DNA from: Ancylobacter aquaticus
GTDB lineage: Bacteria; Pseudomonadota; Alphaproteobacteria; Rhizobiales; Xanthobacteraceae
NCBI RefSeq assembly: GCF_004339465.1
Contig: NZ_SMFY01000003.1
Location: forward strand, 495,344 to 559,343
Direction of reading: 5' to 3'
Length of the DNA: 64,000 nt
Position numbers and translations under genes: made by a program. This document shows positions 36,541 through 46,590 of the stretch, piece after piece (the first letter of the stretch is position 1; every line of letters starts with the position of its first letter). A model generated the notes under the pieces. It was given only the letters and a program-made list of their open reading frames with translations, ran no database searches and was not told the DNA's origin.

Positions 36541-37797
36541 TTACAGATCCAGAACCAGCCGGGTCGGGTCTTCCAGGGCTTCCTTGACGCGGACGAGGAA
36601 GGTGACGGCGCCCTTGCCGTCGACGATGCGGTGGTCGTAGCTCAGCGCCAGATACATCATCGGGCGGGCGACGATCTGGCCCTTCACGACCACCGGGCGC
36701 TCCTCGATGCGGTGCATGCCGAGAATGCCGGACTGCGGGGCGTTGAGGATCGGGGTCGACATCAGCGAGCCGTAGATGCCGCCATTGGTGAGGGTGAAGG
36801 TGCCGCCCTGCATGTCCTCGATGCCGAGCTTGCCGTCGCGAGCCTTTCGGCCGAGGCCGGCAATGGCCTTCTCAATGCCGGCGATGGACAGCTCATCCGC
36901 ATTGCGCACCACGGGGACCACGAGGCCCTTGTCGGTGCCGACGGCGATGCCAATGTGGTAGTAATTCTTGTAGACGAGGTCGGTGCCGTCGATCTCGGCA
37001 TTCACTTCCGGCACGTCCTTGAGGGCCTGGATCACCGCCTTGGTGAAGAAGCCCATGAAGCCCAGCTTCACGCCGTGCTTCTTCTCGAACACGTCCTTGT
37101 ACTGGGTGCGCAGGTTCATCACCGCCGACATGTCGACGTCGTTGAACGTCGTGAGCATGGCCGCGGCGTTCTGGGCTTCCTTCAGGCGACGCGCGATGGT
37201 GACGCGCAGCTTGGTCATCTTCACGCGCTCTTCGCGCGAGGCGTCATCGGCGCTTGAGGGGGCGCGGGCGGCAGCGGGGGCCGGCGCGGCTGCGGGGCTG
37301 GAACCGCCGGCGGCCAGCGCCGAGAGCATGTCGCCCTTGGTCACGCGCGCATCCTTGCCGGTGCCGGCGAGCATGGCGGGGTTGAGCCCGCTCTCGGCAG
37401 CCAGCTTGGCGACCGCCGGGCCATTGGAGCCGGAAGACGCGGCCGCGGCCGGAGCCGGCTTCGGGGCGTCGGCCGGGGGTGCTTCCGCCTTCGGAGCTTC
37501 GGCCTTCGGAGCTTCCGCCTTGACCGGAGCGGCGGCGGGAGCGGCTTTCGCCGCGCCGGAGCCTTCACCGATGGAGCCGAGCAGCGCGCCAACGCCGACC
37601 GTTTCGCCGTCCTTGGCAATGATCTCCGAGAGCACGCCGGCCGAGGGCGCGGGCACCTCGATCGTGACCTTATCGGTCTCCAGTTCGACAATGGGTTCAT
37701 CGGCGACGACGGTGTCGCCCGCCTTCTTGAACCACTTGCCGATGGTTGCCTCGGTGACCGATTCGCCCAGCGTCGGAACGCGGATCTCGGTGGCCAT
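36541..37797 (-). CDS. sucB: dihydrolipoyllysine succinyltransferase (E2 of 2-oxoglutarate dehydrogenase)
   Basis: A 418-residue protein. The N-terminal lipoyl domain has [15 protein letters not shown] with the lipoylated lysine (about residue 43). An alanine/proline linker with repeated KAEAP units follows, then the E3-binding domain [27 protein letters not shown]. The C-terminal acyltransferase ends with [16 protein letters not shown] containing the catalytic histidine and aspartate. It transfers succinyl groups to CoA in the TCA cycle. It lies 86 bases after sucA. Confidence 0.96.
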   Translation of the reverse strand: MATEIRVPTLGESVTEATIGKWFKKAGDTVVADEPIVELETDKVTIEVPAPSAGVLSEIIAKDGETVGVGALLGSIGEGSGAAKAAPAAAPVKAEAPKAEAPKAEAPPADAPKPAPAAAASSGSNGPAVAKLAAESGLNPAMLAGTGKDARVTKGDMLSALAAGGSSPAAAPAPAAARAPSSADDASREERVKMTKLRVTIARRLKEAQNAAAMLTTFNDVDMSAVMNLRTQYKDVFEKKHGVKLGFMGFFTKAVIQALKDVPEVNAEIDGTDLVYKNYYHIGIAVGTDKGLVVPVVRNADELSIAGIEKAIAGLGRKARDGKLGIEDMQGGTFTLTNGGIYGSLMSTPILNAPQSGILGMHRIEERPVVVKGQIVARPMMYLALSYDHRIVDGKGAVTFLVRVKEALEDPTRLVLDL

Positions 37798-37883
37798 GCT
37801 CGTTCTTCCTCACCGTTTGCCGGCTGCGGGGCCGGCACTCCCTCGGGTCTTGCGAACTCAGGTCTTACTAATCGTCGCGATGC

Positions 37884-40865
37884 TCAGCCCAGGGCGTCCT
37901 GCAGGAACACTTTGAGCTGCGCGAGATGCTTGGACATCAGCCCCGTCGCCGTGGCGGCGGAGGCCGGGCGGCCGGTGTAGCGCGGCCGAGAAGACGCGGA
38001 GCCGGCCTGCTCCAGCACCCATTCGAGATAGGGCTGCACGAAGGCCCAGCCGCCCTGGTTCTTCGGCTCTTCCTGGCACCAGACGATTTCCGCCTGCTTG
38101 AAGCGGCCGATCTCCTGCGCCAGCGTCTTGAGCGGGAAGGGAAAGAGCTGCTCGACGCGCATGATGTAGACGTCGTCCAGCCCCCGGCGCTCGCGCTCCT
38201 CGTAGAGGTCGTAATAGACCTTGCCCGAGCACAGCACGACACGGCGGATTTCGCTGTCCGGCTTCAGCTTCACCGCCTCGGCCGGCAGGGCGGCCGCGAA
38301 GTTGCGGTCGGCATCGTCCCACAGCACGCGGTGGAAGGTGGTCTGCGGCCCGAATTCCGCCAGCGTCGAGACGGCGCGCTTGTGGCGCAGCAGGCTCTTC
38401 GGCGTCATCAGGATCAGCGGCTTGCGGAAGTCGCGCTTGAGCTGGCGGCGCAGGGCGTGGAAATAATTAGCCGGCGTCGTCAGATTGGCGACCTGCATGT
38501 TGTCCTCGGCGCACATCTGCAGGAAGCGCTCCAGACGGGCGGAGGAGTGCTCCGGCCCCTGGCCCTCATAGCCGTGCGGCAGCAGGCAGACGAGGCCCGA
38601 CATACGCAGCCATTTGCGCTCGCCGGACGACAGGAACTGGTCGAAGACCACCTGCGCCCCATTGGCGAAGTCGCCGAACTGGGCTTCCCAAATCGTCAGC
38701 GCGTTCGGCTCGGACAGCGAGTAGCCATATTCGAAGCCGAGCACGGCCTCTTCCGAGAGCATCGAGTTGATGACCTCGTAATGGGCTTGGCCCTCGCGCA
38801 CATGATTGAACGAGGTGTGGCGCTCCTCAGTCTCCTGGTCGATCAGCACCGAATGGCGCTGAGAGAACGTGCCGCGCTCGCTGTCCTGGCCGGAGAGCCG
38901 GACCGGGTGGCCATCGAGCAGGAGCGAGGTGAAGGCGAGCGCCTCCGCGGTCGACCAGTCGATGCCGGCGCCGTCCTGCAGGATCGCCTTGCGGCGGGAA
39001 TCGAGGAAGCGCTGGATGGTGCGGTGGACGTGGAAGCCCTCCGGCACGGTGGTGATGCGCTCGCCGATCGTGCGAAGCTCGTCGAAATCGACGCCGGTGA
39101 CGCCGCGGCGCGGGTCGTCCTCGGCGGCGGCCGCCTTCAGGCCGGCCCAACGACCGTCGAGCCAGTCAGCCTTGTTCGGCTTGTAGGCCTGGCCGGCTTC
39201 GTGTTCGATGTCGAGCTTGGAGCGCCATTCGGCGCGCATGGCGTCAATCTCGCCGGGCGCGATGACGCCTTCGGCTTCCAGCTTGCGCGAATACAGCTCC
39301 AGCGTGGTCGGGTGCTGCTTGATGAGTTTGTACATCAAGGGCTGGGTGAAGGCCGGCTCGTCGCCCTCATTATGGCCGAAGCGGCGGTAGCAGAACATGT
39401 CCACCACGACCGGCTTGCGGAAGCGCTGGCGGAATTCGGTGGCGATCTTGGCGGCGAAAGTCACGGCCTCGGGGTCGTCGCCATTCACGTGGAAGATCGG
39501 CGCCTCGATGGTCTTGGCCACATCGGACGGGTAGGGCGAGGAACGCGAGAAGCGCGGATAGGTGGTGAAGCCGATCTGGTTGTTGATGATGAAGTGGATC
39601 GAGCCGCCGGTGCGGTGTCCCTTCAGCCCAGACAGGCCGAGGCATTCCGCCACCACGCCCTGGCCGGCAAAGGCGGCATCGCCATGCAGCAGCAGCGGCA
39701 GCACCTGGGTGCGCTCGGTGTCGCGCAGCAGATCCTGCTTGGCACGGGACTTTCCGAGCACCACCGGGTCGACGATTTCCAGATGCGAGGGGTTGGCGGT
39801 GAGCGACAGGTGGACCTGGTTGCCGTCGAACTCGCGATCGCTGGAGGCGCCGAGATGGTACTTCACATCGCCGGAGCCCTCGACCTCGTCGGGTGCCCAG
39901 GAGCCGCCCTTGAACTCGTGGAACAGCGCGCGGTGGGGCTTGCCCATCACCTGCGTGAGCACGTTCAGGCGGCCGCGATGGGCCATGCCGAACACGATCT
40001 CCTTCACGCCGAGATTGCCGCCGCGCTTGATGATCTGTTCGAGCCCGGGGATCAGGCTCTCCGCGCCATCGAGACCGAAGCGCTTGGTGCCGGTGTAGCG
40101 GACATCGAGGAACTTCTCGAAGCCCTCGGCCTCCACCAGCTTGTTGAGGATGGCGCGCTTGCCCTCGCGGGTGAAGGTGATTTCCTTGTCCGGGCCCTCG
40201 ATGCGCTCCTGGATCCAAGCCTTCTCCTCGGGGGAGGAGATGTGCATGAACTCGACGCCGAGCGTCGCGCAATAGGTGCGCTGGAGGATGGCGACCATCT
40301 GGCGGACGGTGGCGAATTCCATGCCGAGCACATGGTCGATGAAGATCGGCCGGTCGAGATCGGCCTCGCGGAAGCCGTAGGAGGCGGGGTCGAGCTCGGG
40401 CGCAGCGCGCACCGGCTCAAGACCCAGCGGGTCGAGCTTGGCATGGAGGTGGCCGCGCATGCGGTAGGCGCGGATCATCATCAGCGCCTTGACGGAATCG
40501 CGGGTGGCCTGCTGCACGTCGGCGGTGGTCAGCTCAACGCCGGCCTTCTGCGCCTTCTCGCTCGCCTTGGCCTCGACCTTGCGGCCGATCGCCTTCTCCA
40601 CCTCGATCCATTGGCCGTCCATCGCCGAGACAAGTTCGCCATTGGCGTGGATCGGCCACCCCTCCTTCTTCCAGGAGGCGCCACGGGCGCTCTTCTCGAC
40701 ATCGGCCGGGGCGTCCTTCAGCCCGGCGAAGAAGGCCTGCCACTCGGCATCCACCGAATTCGGGTCGGCCTCGTAACGGGCATAGAGGTCCTCGATCCAG
40801 GCCGCATTGGCTCCGTAAAGGAAGGAGGTATTGAGAAAGGTCTCGTTCACGTCCGCGCGCGACAT
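37884..40865 (-). CDS. sucA: 2-oxoglutarate dehydrogenase E1 component
   Basis: A 993-residue thiamine-diphosphate enzyme that decarboxylates 2-oxoglutarate and passes succinyl to SucB. The N-terminus NTSFLYGANAAWIEDLYARYE is the family binding segment. Further motifs are GMAHRGRLNVL, the ThDP site HGDAAFAGQGVVAECLGLSG, FIINNQIGFTT, RRFGHNEGDEPAFTQPLMY and the C-terminal WCQEEPKNQGGW. Length is usual. The genes normally between mdh and sucA in this order, sucCD, are absent; a 328-base hairpin-rich gap stands there. Confidence 0.97.
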   Translation of the reverse strand: MSRADVNETFLNTSFLYGANAAWIEDLYARYEADPNSVDAEWQAFFAGLKDAPADVEKSARGASWKKEGWPIHANGELVSAMDGQWIEVEKAIGRKVEAKASEKAQKAGVELTTADVQQATRDSVKALMMIRAYRMRGHLHAKLDPLGLEPVRAAPELDPASYGFREADLDRPIFIDHVLGMEFATVRQMVAILQRTYCATLGVEFMHISSPEEKAWIQERIEGPDKEITFTREGKRAILNKLVEAEGFEKFLDVRYTGTKRFGLDGAESLIPGLEQIIKRGGNLGVKEIVFGMAHRGRLNVLTQVMGKPHRALFHEFKGGSWAPDEVEGSGDVKYHLGASSDREFDGNQVHLSLTANPSHLEIVDPVVLGKSRAKQDLLRDTERTQVLPLLLHGDAAFAGQGVVAECLGLSGLKGHRTGGSIHFIINNQIGFTTYPRFSRSSPYPSDVAKTIEAPIFHVNGDDPEAVTFAAKIATEFRQRFRKPVVVDMFCYRRFGHNEGDEPAFTQPLMYKLIKQHPTTLELYSRKLEAEGVIAPGEIDAMRAEWRSKLDIEHEAGQAYKPNKADWLDGRWAGLKAAAAEDDPRRGVTGVDFDELRTIGERITTVPEGFHVHRTIQRFLDSRRKAILQDGAGIDWSTAEALAFTSLLLDGHPVRLSGQDSERGTFSQRHSVLIDQETEERHTSFNHVREGQAHYEVINSMLSEEAVLGFEYGYSLSEPNALTIWEAQFGDFANGAQVVFDQFLSSGERKWLRMSGLVCLLPHGYEGQGPEHSSARLERFLQMCAEDNMQVANLTTPANYFHALRRQLKRDFRKPLILMTPKSLLRHKRAVSTLAEFGPQTTFHRVLWDDADRNFAAALPAEAVKLKPDSEIRRVVLCSGKVYYDLYEERERRGLDDVYIMRVEQLFPFPLKTLAQEIGRFKQAEIVWCQEEPKNQGGWAFVQPYLEWVLEQAGSASSRPRYTGRPASAATATGLMSKHLAQLKVFLQDALG

Positions 40866-41193
40866 CGTCGGCTCCTGGGGGACCGTTCGGGTCCGGTGGC
40901 AGTGCTTTCTTGCCGAAGAGCGCCCGAGGCCGGTGCCCCGGGCTCACTGCGGTGCCCCGCAACGCGAAGCGAAAGTCGGTTAGGCTTTATATAGGTCGCG
41001 TATTCACCTCGGGAATGCCGCAGGAATGCGGCACGGGGATGCGAAAACGCCGTTCATCACGCATAAGCCATAACGGGAGCGGCGCTCCCGGCACCAGCGG
41101 CGGGACCCTCCCGCCGCCCATAATCGGCCCGAAGGCCGTTCACGTCCTCGCGACAGGGGCACCGCTGCGCCCACGCCGGAGGCCGGGCATTGA
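40866..41193. other. gap between mdh and sucA with four hairpins
   Basis: No gene is seen in these 328 bases. On the minus strand, the direction of mdh and sucA, four stem-loops occur in order: CGGCC-TTCG-GGCCG (41125-41138), a 9-bp stem (41097-41105 with 41109-41117), CGGGAGC/GCTCCCG (41074-41090) and a 7-bp stem (41016-41022 with 41027-41033). The AT-rich segment TATATAAAGCC near 40985-40995 is a plausible promoter element for sucA. The hairpins may end mdh transcripts. Confidence 0.55.
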
Positions 41194-42337
<1,144 letters not shown>

Positions 42338-43060
42338 CTAACGGCGCCGACCGGCGAGTTCTTCCATCAGTTCGATCTGGATTGCCTGGATTTCAGCCAG
42401 ACGCTCCCATTGCCGCGTGAGCATGTGGTCGATCTTCTCGTGCAGATGGCGGATTTCCAGCTCGGCCTTAAGATTGACGCGGTAATCATTCTCGGAGCGT
42501 CGCCGGTCCTTCGCCTCCTGACGTTTCTGGCTCATCATGATGACGGGCGCTTGAAGGGCGGCAACGCAGGACAGGACGAGGTTCAGCAGGATGAACGGGT
42601 AGGGATCGAACATCCCCATCAGCCCGGCAATGCTGACCGCCATCCAGAGATTGATGAACACGACGAAAGAGATGATGAAGGTCCAGCTGCCGCCGAAGGA
42701 GGCGATGGCGTCGGCGGCGCGCTCGCCGAGGGTGCGGCCGCTCTCGATCTCGTCTTCGATATTCTCCGTGAGGATGTCGTTGGCCGCGAGGCTGGCGATC
42801 ACATCGTGGTCGAGCTGGCTGAGGTCGCCGCGCTCGGCCCTGAGCGTTTCGGCGATATAGGCGCTGCGCTCCCGGGCCAGCGCCTTGCGCGAGATATAGG
42901 CATCGGGCGCGATGCCGGGGTGCAGCGCCCGGATGTGATCGGCGAGGCCCGGCCGCAGCATGTCGAGGCGCAGGCCGTCGCGCGGGGAAACGATGGCCCC
43001 GGTGAGGGCGCAGCTGTGATGGGGCGGCGCTTCGTGCGTATGGTGGGAATGACTGCTCAT
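42338..43060 (-). CDS. DUF1003 domain membrane protein
   Basis: A 240-residue protein. A histidine-rich N-terminus (SSHSHHTHEAPPHH) is followed by a soluble region, two membrane helices (SWTFIISFVVFINLWMAV and PFILLNLVLSCVAALQAPVI) and the DUF1003 signature MMSQKRQEAKDRRRSENDYRVNLKAE with a charged helical tail that may be a coiled coil. Function is not established. The histidines and a CALTG segment could bind metal; that is inference. Confidence 0.83.
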   Translation of the reverse strand: MSSHSHHTHEAPPHHSCALTGAIVSPRDGLRLDMLRPGLADHIRALHPGIAPDAYISRKALARERSAYIAETLRAERGDLSQLDHDVIASLAANDILTENIEDEIESGRTLGERAADAIASFGGSWTFIISFVVFINLWMAVSIAGLMGMFDPYPFILLNLVLSCVAALQAPVIMMSQKRQEAKDRRRSENDYRVNLKAELEIRHLHEKIDHMLTRQWERLAEIQAIQIELMEELAGRRR

Positions 43061-43143
43061 GCCGGAGCGTCCGTGAGGGTGCCGTCCGCGTGGCGGGCGT
43101 CTTGTGCATGTTGGAAGGGCCGGGCCGCCATGCAACCCTCCGC

Positions 43144-44364
43144 TCAGGTCTCGACGAGGCCGGTGGTGTTGCCGCTGGCGTGCGAATCGCCCCGGCCATG
43201 CGGGCGGGCGATGTAGTCGTCCGAGCGCATCTCGTGCAGGCGCGAGACGGCGCGCGCCCATTCAAAGGCTTCCGCGCCCTCGGTGCCGAGATAGAGCTGC
43301 TCGGGCTCGGCGGGGGCGGAGGCCACTACCTTGACGCCCTTCTCGTACAATTCGTCGATCAGCGTGATGAAGCGCTTGGCCTCGTTGCGCGTGTCCTGAT
43401 CAAGCTGGGGAATGTGGTCGATGACCAGCGTGTGGAAGCTGCGGGCGAGCCGCAGATAGTCCGTGGCGCCCAGCGGCACGCCGCACAGATCCGCGAAGGT
43501 GAAGCGGGCGGCGCCGCCGCCGGCGCGCGGCACCGGGATGGTGCGCCCGCCGGAGGCGAGGTGGGTGGGGGCGCCGCCATCAATGCCGGCGATGCGATGC
43601 CAGACCTTGTCCATCTCGCGGTCGATGTCGGCCATCGTCTCGTGCGCCGCCGGCACATACCAGGTGCGGGCGCCGCCGAGCTTCTCCATGCGGTAGTCGG
43701 TCGGCGATTCGATCCGCACCACTTCCATGTGCTGCTCGATCATCGCGATGAAGGGCAGGAACAGCGCCCGGTTGAGGCCGCCCTTGTAGAGGTCGTCGGG
43801 GGCGACATTCGACGTGGCGACGATGACCACGCCGAGATCGAACAGCTTCTCGAACAGGCGGCCGAGGATCATCGCGTCGGCGATGTCGGTGACGTGGAAC
43901 TCGTCGAAGCACAGCAGCCACGCTTCCTCGTAGAGCGCGGCGGCGACCGGGGCGATGGGGTCGCCATCCTTCACCCGGCCTTCCTTCATGTCCTTGCGCA
44001 CCTGGAAGATGCGGGCGTGGACATCGGCCATGAACTCGTGGAAATGCGCGCGCCGCTTGCGCTTGCGCACCGCCACGCTCTCATAGAACAGGTCGACCAG
44101 CATGGTCTTGCCGCGCCCGACGGCGCCGTGGATGTAGAGGCCCCGCACGCGGGGGATGGCGTCCTCGCGCCGGGCGAACAGCCAGCCCAGCGCCGAGGAT
44201 TTGCGGGCGAGCCGGCGGGACGCGATGCGCTGCTCCAGGCTCGCGAGGGCGCCGACGACACGAGCCTGGCCGGCATCGGGCGTGATGTCGCCGGCCGCCA
44301 TGCGGGCGACATATCGTGCGGCGAGCACCGATCCGCCCGCTTCCGCCGCCACCGTTTCCGCCAT
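43144..44364 (-). CDS. zapE: cell division protein ZapE (AFG1-like ATPase)
   Basis: A 406-residue AAA-like ATPase. Walker A is HGAVGRGKTMLVDLFYE, Walker B LLCFDEFHVTDIADAMIL, and sensor-type VIVATSNVAPDDLYKGGLNR follows. DHIPQLDQDTRNEAKRFITLIDELYE is the C-terminal family block. E. coli ZapE interacts with FtsZ; the mitochondrial homologue AFG1/LACE1 handles respiratory proteins. ATG 44364 is chosen by family N-terminus (ARYVARMAAGDITPD); the frame is open further upstream. In Hyphomicrobiales it is commonly upstream of mdh and the suc genes, as here. Confidence 0.93.
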   Translation of the reverse strand: MAETVAAEAGGSVLAARYVARMAAGDITPDAGQARVVGALASLEQRIASRRLARKSSALGWLFARREDAIPRVRGLYIHGAVGRGKTMLVDLFYESVAVRKRKRRAHFHEFMADVHARIFQVRKDMKEGRVKDGDPIAPVAAALYEEAWLLCFDEFHVTDIADAMILGRLFEKLFDLGVVIVATSNVAPDDLYKGGLNRALFLPFIAMIEQHMEVVRIESPTDYRMEKLGGARTWYVPAAHETMADIDREMDKVWHRIAGIDGGAPTHLASGGRTIPVPRAGGGAARFTFADLCGVPLGATDYLRLARSFHTLVIDHIPQLDQDTRNEAKRFITLIDELYEKGVKVVASAPAEPEQLYLGTEGAEAFEWARAVSRLHEMRSDDYIARPHGRGDSHASGNTTGLVET

Positions 44365-44640
44365 ATTGGGCCACCCCGCAATGTTGCAGCGCACGCTTAT
44401 CGCTAGCTGGCCGTTGCGGCAAGCGTTGCGAAAGGCTACCGATGGAAAGTCCGCTCCCGCTCGGTCGGCGTGCCGCCGGCGAGGCGGACTGTGGCGGGAA
44501 GCCGCGACGATCTCCGCAGAAAATGCATGGCAGATAGACGGGAACCGAAGGGAAGGGTTCCGCGTTATTCCTTGTTTGCCTTGACGCGCTCGCCTTCCTG
44601 CCGGCACACTCCCCGTGCTTCTCCAGCAGGTGAGACCGGA

Positions 44641-45531
44641 ATGCGGGTGCGGGGCTTTGGCGATCTAGGCGGAAAGGCCCCGGTAAGGGCCATGACCGTA
44701 GCATTGATGCTGGCGTGCGGGATCGTCGCGTACAGCGCGCCAGCGGCAGCGGTGGAGCGCAAGGCCTCGACCTCCGCCAACCTGCCTTCCTCCGCCATCA
44801 TCATCGACCGCGACGACCGGCTCAGCCGCGACGATTACTCCCGCGTCGCCGGCCTGTCGCCCGCTGCCATGGCCTCGCGCTTCGGCGCCACCGGTGTGGT
44901 GCGCTGCGGGTCGGCGGTGGGAACCGGCCAGTTGGTCGGCGCCAATAATGTGCTGGTGACGGCCTCGCACGTGCTGTTCACCCCCGGCGGCGAGCCGCGC
45001 GGGCGGGGCGCCAATTGCACGTTCGAGACCACTGCCGGCGGCAACCGGCAGAAGGTGTCGGTCGATGTCGACAAGGTGGTGTGCGGCGCCCGCGAGCCCT
45101 ATGGCCAGCCGGCAGTAAAGGACTGGGCGGTGGTGCCGCTCGCCGGGCCGGTGAAGGGCGTGAAGCCCTACATGCCAGGCACGATGCAGGTACCGGGAAA
45201 TATCGTGCTGGCGGCGGCGGCGAGGAGCGGCGGCCAGGAAGATTATTCGCTGCAGAGTTGCCAGGCCCGCAAGGTCACGACCACGGCGTCGAGCGGCGTG
45301 CGCGAAGTGGCGATCGACTGCGACGCTGAAGGTGGCGTCTCCGGTGCGGCCATGCTGTCGCCGGACGGGGTGTTTCTCGGGCTCTATGTCGGCTTCCGTT
45401 CGGCCCATCCCGGCAAGGTCGGTCCGTTCTCGATGAGCCATTATAATTTCGGCCTGTCCGCCGATGGCGCCCTGCGCGAGGCGATCACCGAGGTGGTGAC
45501 GCGGGCCCGCACGCTGAGCGCCAGCCGCTGA
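44641..45531 (+). CDS. secreted trypsin-like serine protease-fold protein
   Basis: A 296-residue protein with a signal-like N-terminus ending near APAAAVE; ATG 44641 follows GAGACCGG, and ATG 44692 would give a tighter signal peptide. The chymotrypsin-fold triad can be read as the histidine of VLVTASHVLFTPGG, the aspartate of VKDWAVVPLAG and the serine of AEGGVSGAAMLSP. The usual GDSGG is altered to GGVSGA, so activity is uncertain. Four to five cysteines suit periplasmic disulfides. Substrate unknown. Confidence 0.72.
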   Translation: MRVRGFGDLGGKAPVRAMTVALMLACGIVAYSAPAAAVERKASTSANLPSSAIIIDRDDRLSRDDYSRVAGLSPAAMASRFGATGVVRCGSAVGTGQLVGANNVLVTASHVLFTPGGEPRGRGANCTFETTAGGNRQKVSVDVDKVVCGAREPYGQPAVKDWAVVPLAGPVKGVKPYMPGTMQVPGNIVLAAAARSGGQEDYSLQSCQARKVTTTASSGVREVAIDCDAEGGVSGAAMLSPDGVFLGLYVGFRSAHPGKVGPFSMSHYNFGLSADGALREAITEVVTRARTLSASR

Positions 45532-45724
45532 TCGTCGCCGACTGACCGTCGCGGATAGATCGGCACCGCCGACCCGGTATCGTTCCTCGGCAGCGAGCCG
45601 CGATGGGCGCCTCGGTGTGAAATTCGTCGTGAATGTCGAGGCCGGCTCGCTTGCCGGTCCTTGATTGGCGCGGCGGCGGTTACGGCGTAAGGTGGGGCGT
45701 GGCTTGCGCCGCCGCATGCGAGCC

Positions 45725-46453
45725 ATGCAGATGCCGGAGTTGTCTCATGGTGCGACGCGCATATTTTTGCTGCGCCGCAACAATGATCGCGGTCCCGTCG
45801 AGACCGAACCCATGACACCGTCCGCCGCCCCTTCGTCTCCCGCACCATCTGTCGCGCCTCCGGCGGCGATGGCAAGGCTCCCAGGCCATATCCGCAAGCT
45901 GGTGCCGGCGGAACGCGAGGTGATACTGGCGCATCTGCTGCGGCTCGATCCGCTGAGCCGCTTCATGCGCTTCGGCGGTGTGGTTTCCGATGGCGCGCTC
46001 GCCCGCCACGCGACCCGGCTGGTCTCCGGCGAGGCGAGCGCCATCGGCTATTTCGTGGACGGCGAGTTGCGGGCGGTTGCGGAGCTTCACCCGCTGGGCA
46101 CGCGGCTGGGAAAGCCGGCGGCGGCCGAGGCGGCGTTCAGCGTCGAGCGGCCCTTTCAGGGCAAGGGCATCGGTTCCGCGCTCATGCGTCATCTCGTGCT
46201 GCTGGCGCAGAATCGCGGAATCGAAGAACTTCAGGTGGTGTTCCTGCCCAATAACGGGCCGATGCGGAATCTTGCCGTCCACCACGCGGCCGAGCTCCAG
46301 CTCGACGACGAGGAAACGGTCGGGCGCATGCGCGCCCCGCGCGCCACCTTCTTCTCGCGGGCCCGCGAATTCATCGGCGACATCTTCGCCGTGCTGTCCT
46401 CCGCCTCCGCCCTTCAGGGCCGGATGCTGCCGCCGCATCTGCGCGGCAACTGA
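45725..46453 (+). CDS. GNAT family N-acetyltransferase
   Basis: About 242 residues; the start is uncertain (ATGs at 45716, 45725, 45731 and 45812 are in frame and none has a strong ribosome site). The acetyl-CoA motif is AFSVERPFQGKGIGSALMRHLVLLAQNRGI, with the Q/RxxGxG/A loop as QGKGIG. The N-terminal third is low-complexity (serine, alanine, proline). The acceptor is unknown; this type is widespread in Hyphomicrobiales as a single-copy gene. Confidence 0.75.
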   Translation: MQMPELSHGATRIFLLRRNNDRGPVETEPMTPSAAPSSPAPSVAPPAAMARLPGHIRKLVPAEREVILAHLLRLDPLSRFMRFGGVVSDGALARHATRLVSGEASAIGYFVDGELRAVAELHPLGTRLGKPAAAEAAFSVERPFQGKGIGSALMRHLVLLAQNRGIEELQVVFLPNNGPMRNLAVHHAAELQLDDEETVGRMRAPRATFFSRAREFIGDIFAVLSSASALQGRMLPPHLRGN

Positions 46454-46590
46454 TGCCGAGCGCCGGGAGCGGGCGGGCCGCGTGCGCCGTTGCGGCCGCC
46501 CTCGGTAGCACCTCGACCTTGACCCGGCCTTGACTTGGCCTTGATCGGGACTGAGACAGGTCGGCCACTGGCTCCAATCCGCCCGGCACG

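Noticed and set aside
37926..40994. A 1022-codon open frame on the plus strand opposite sucA
   Set aside because: It is the mirror of sucA with repetitive low-information composition and no ribosome site; sucA itself is certain.
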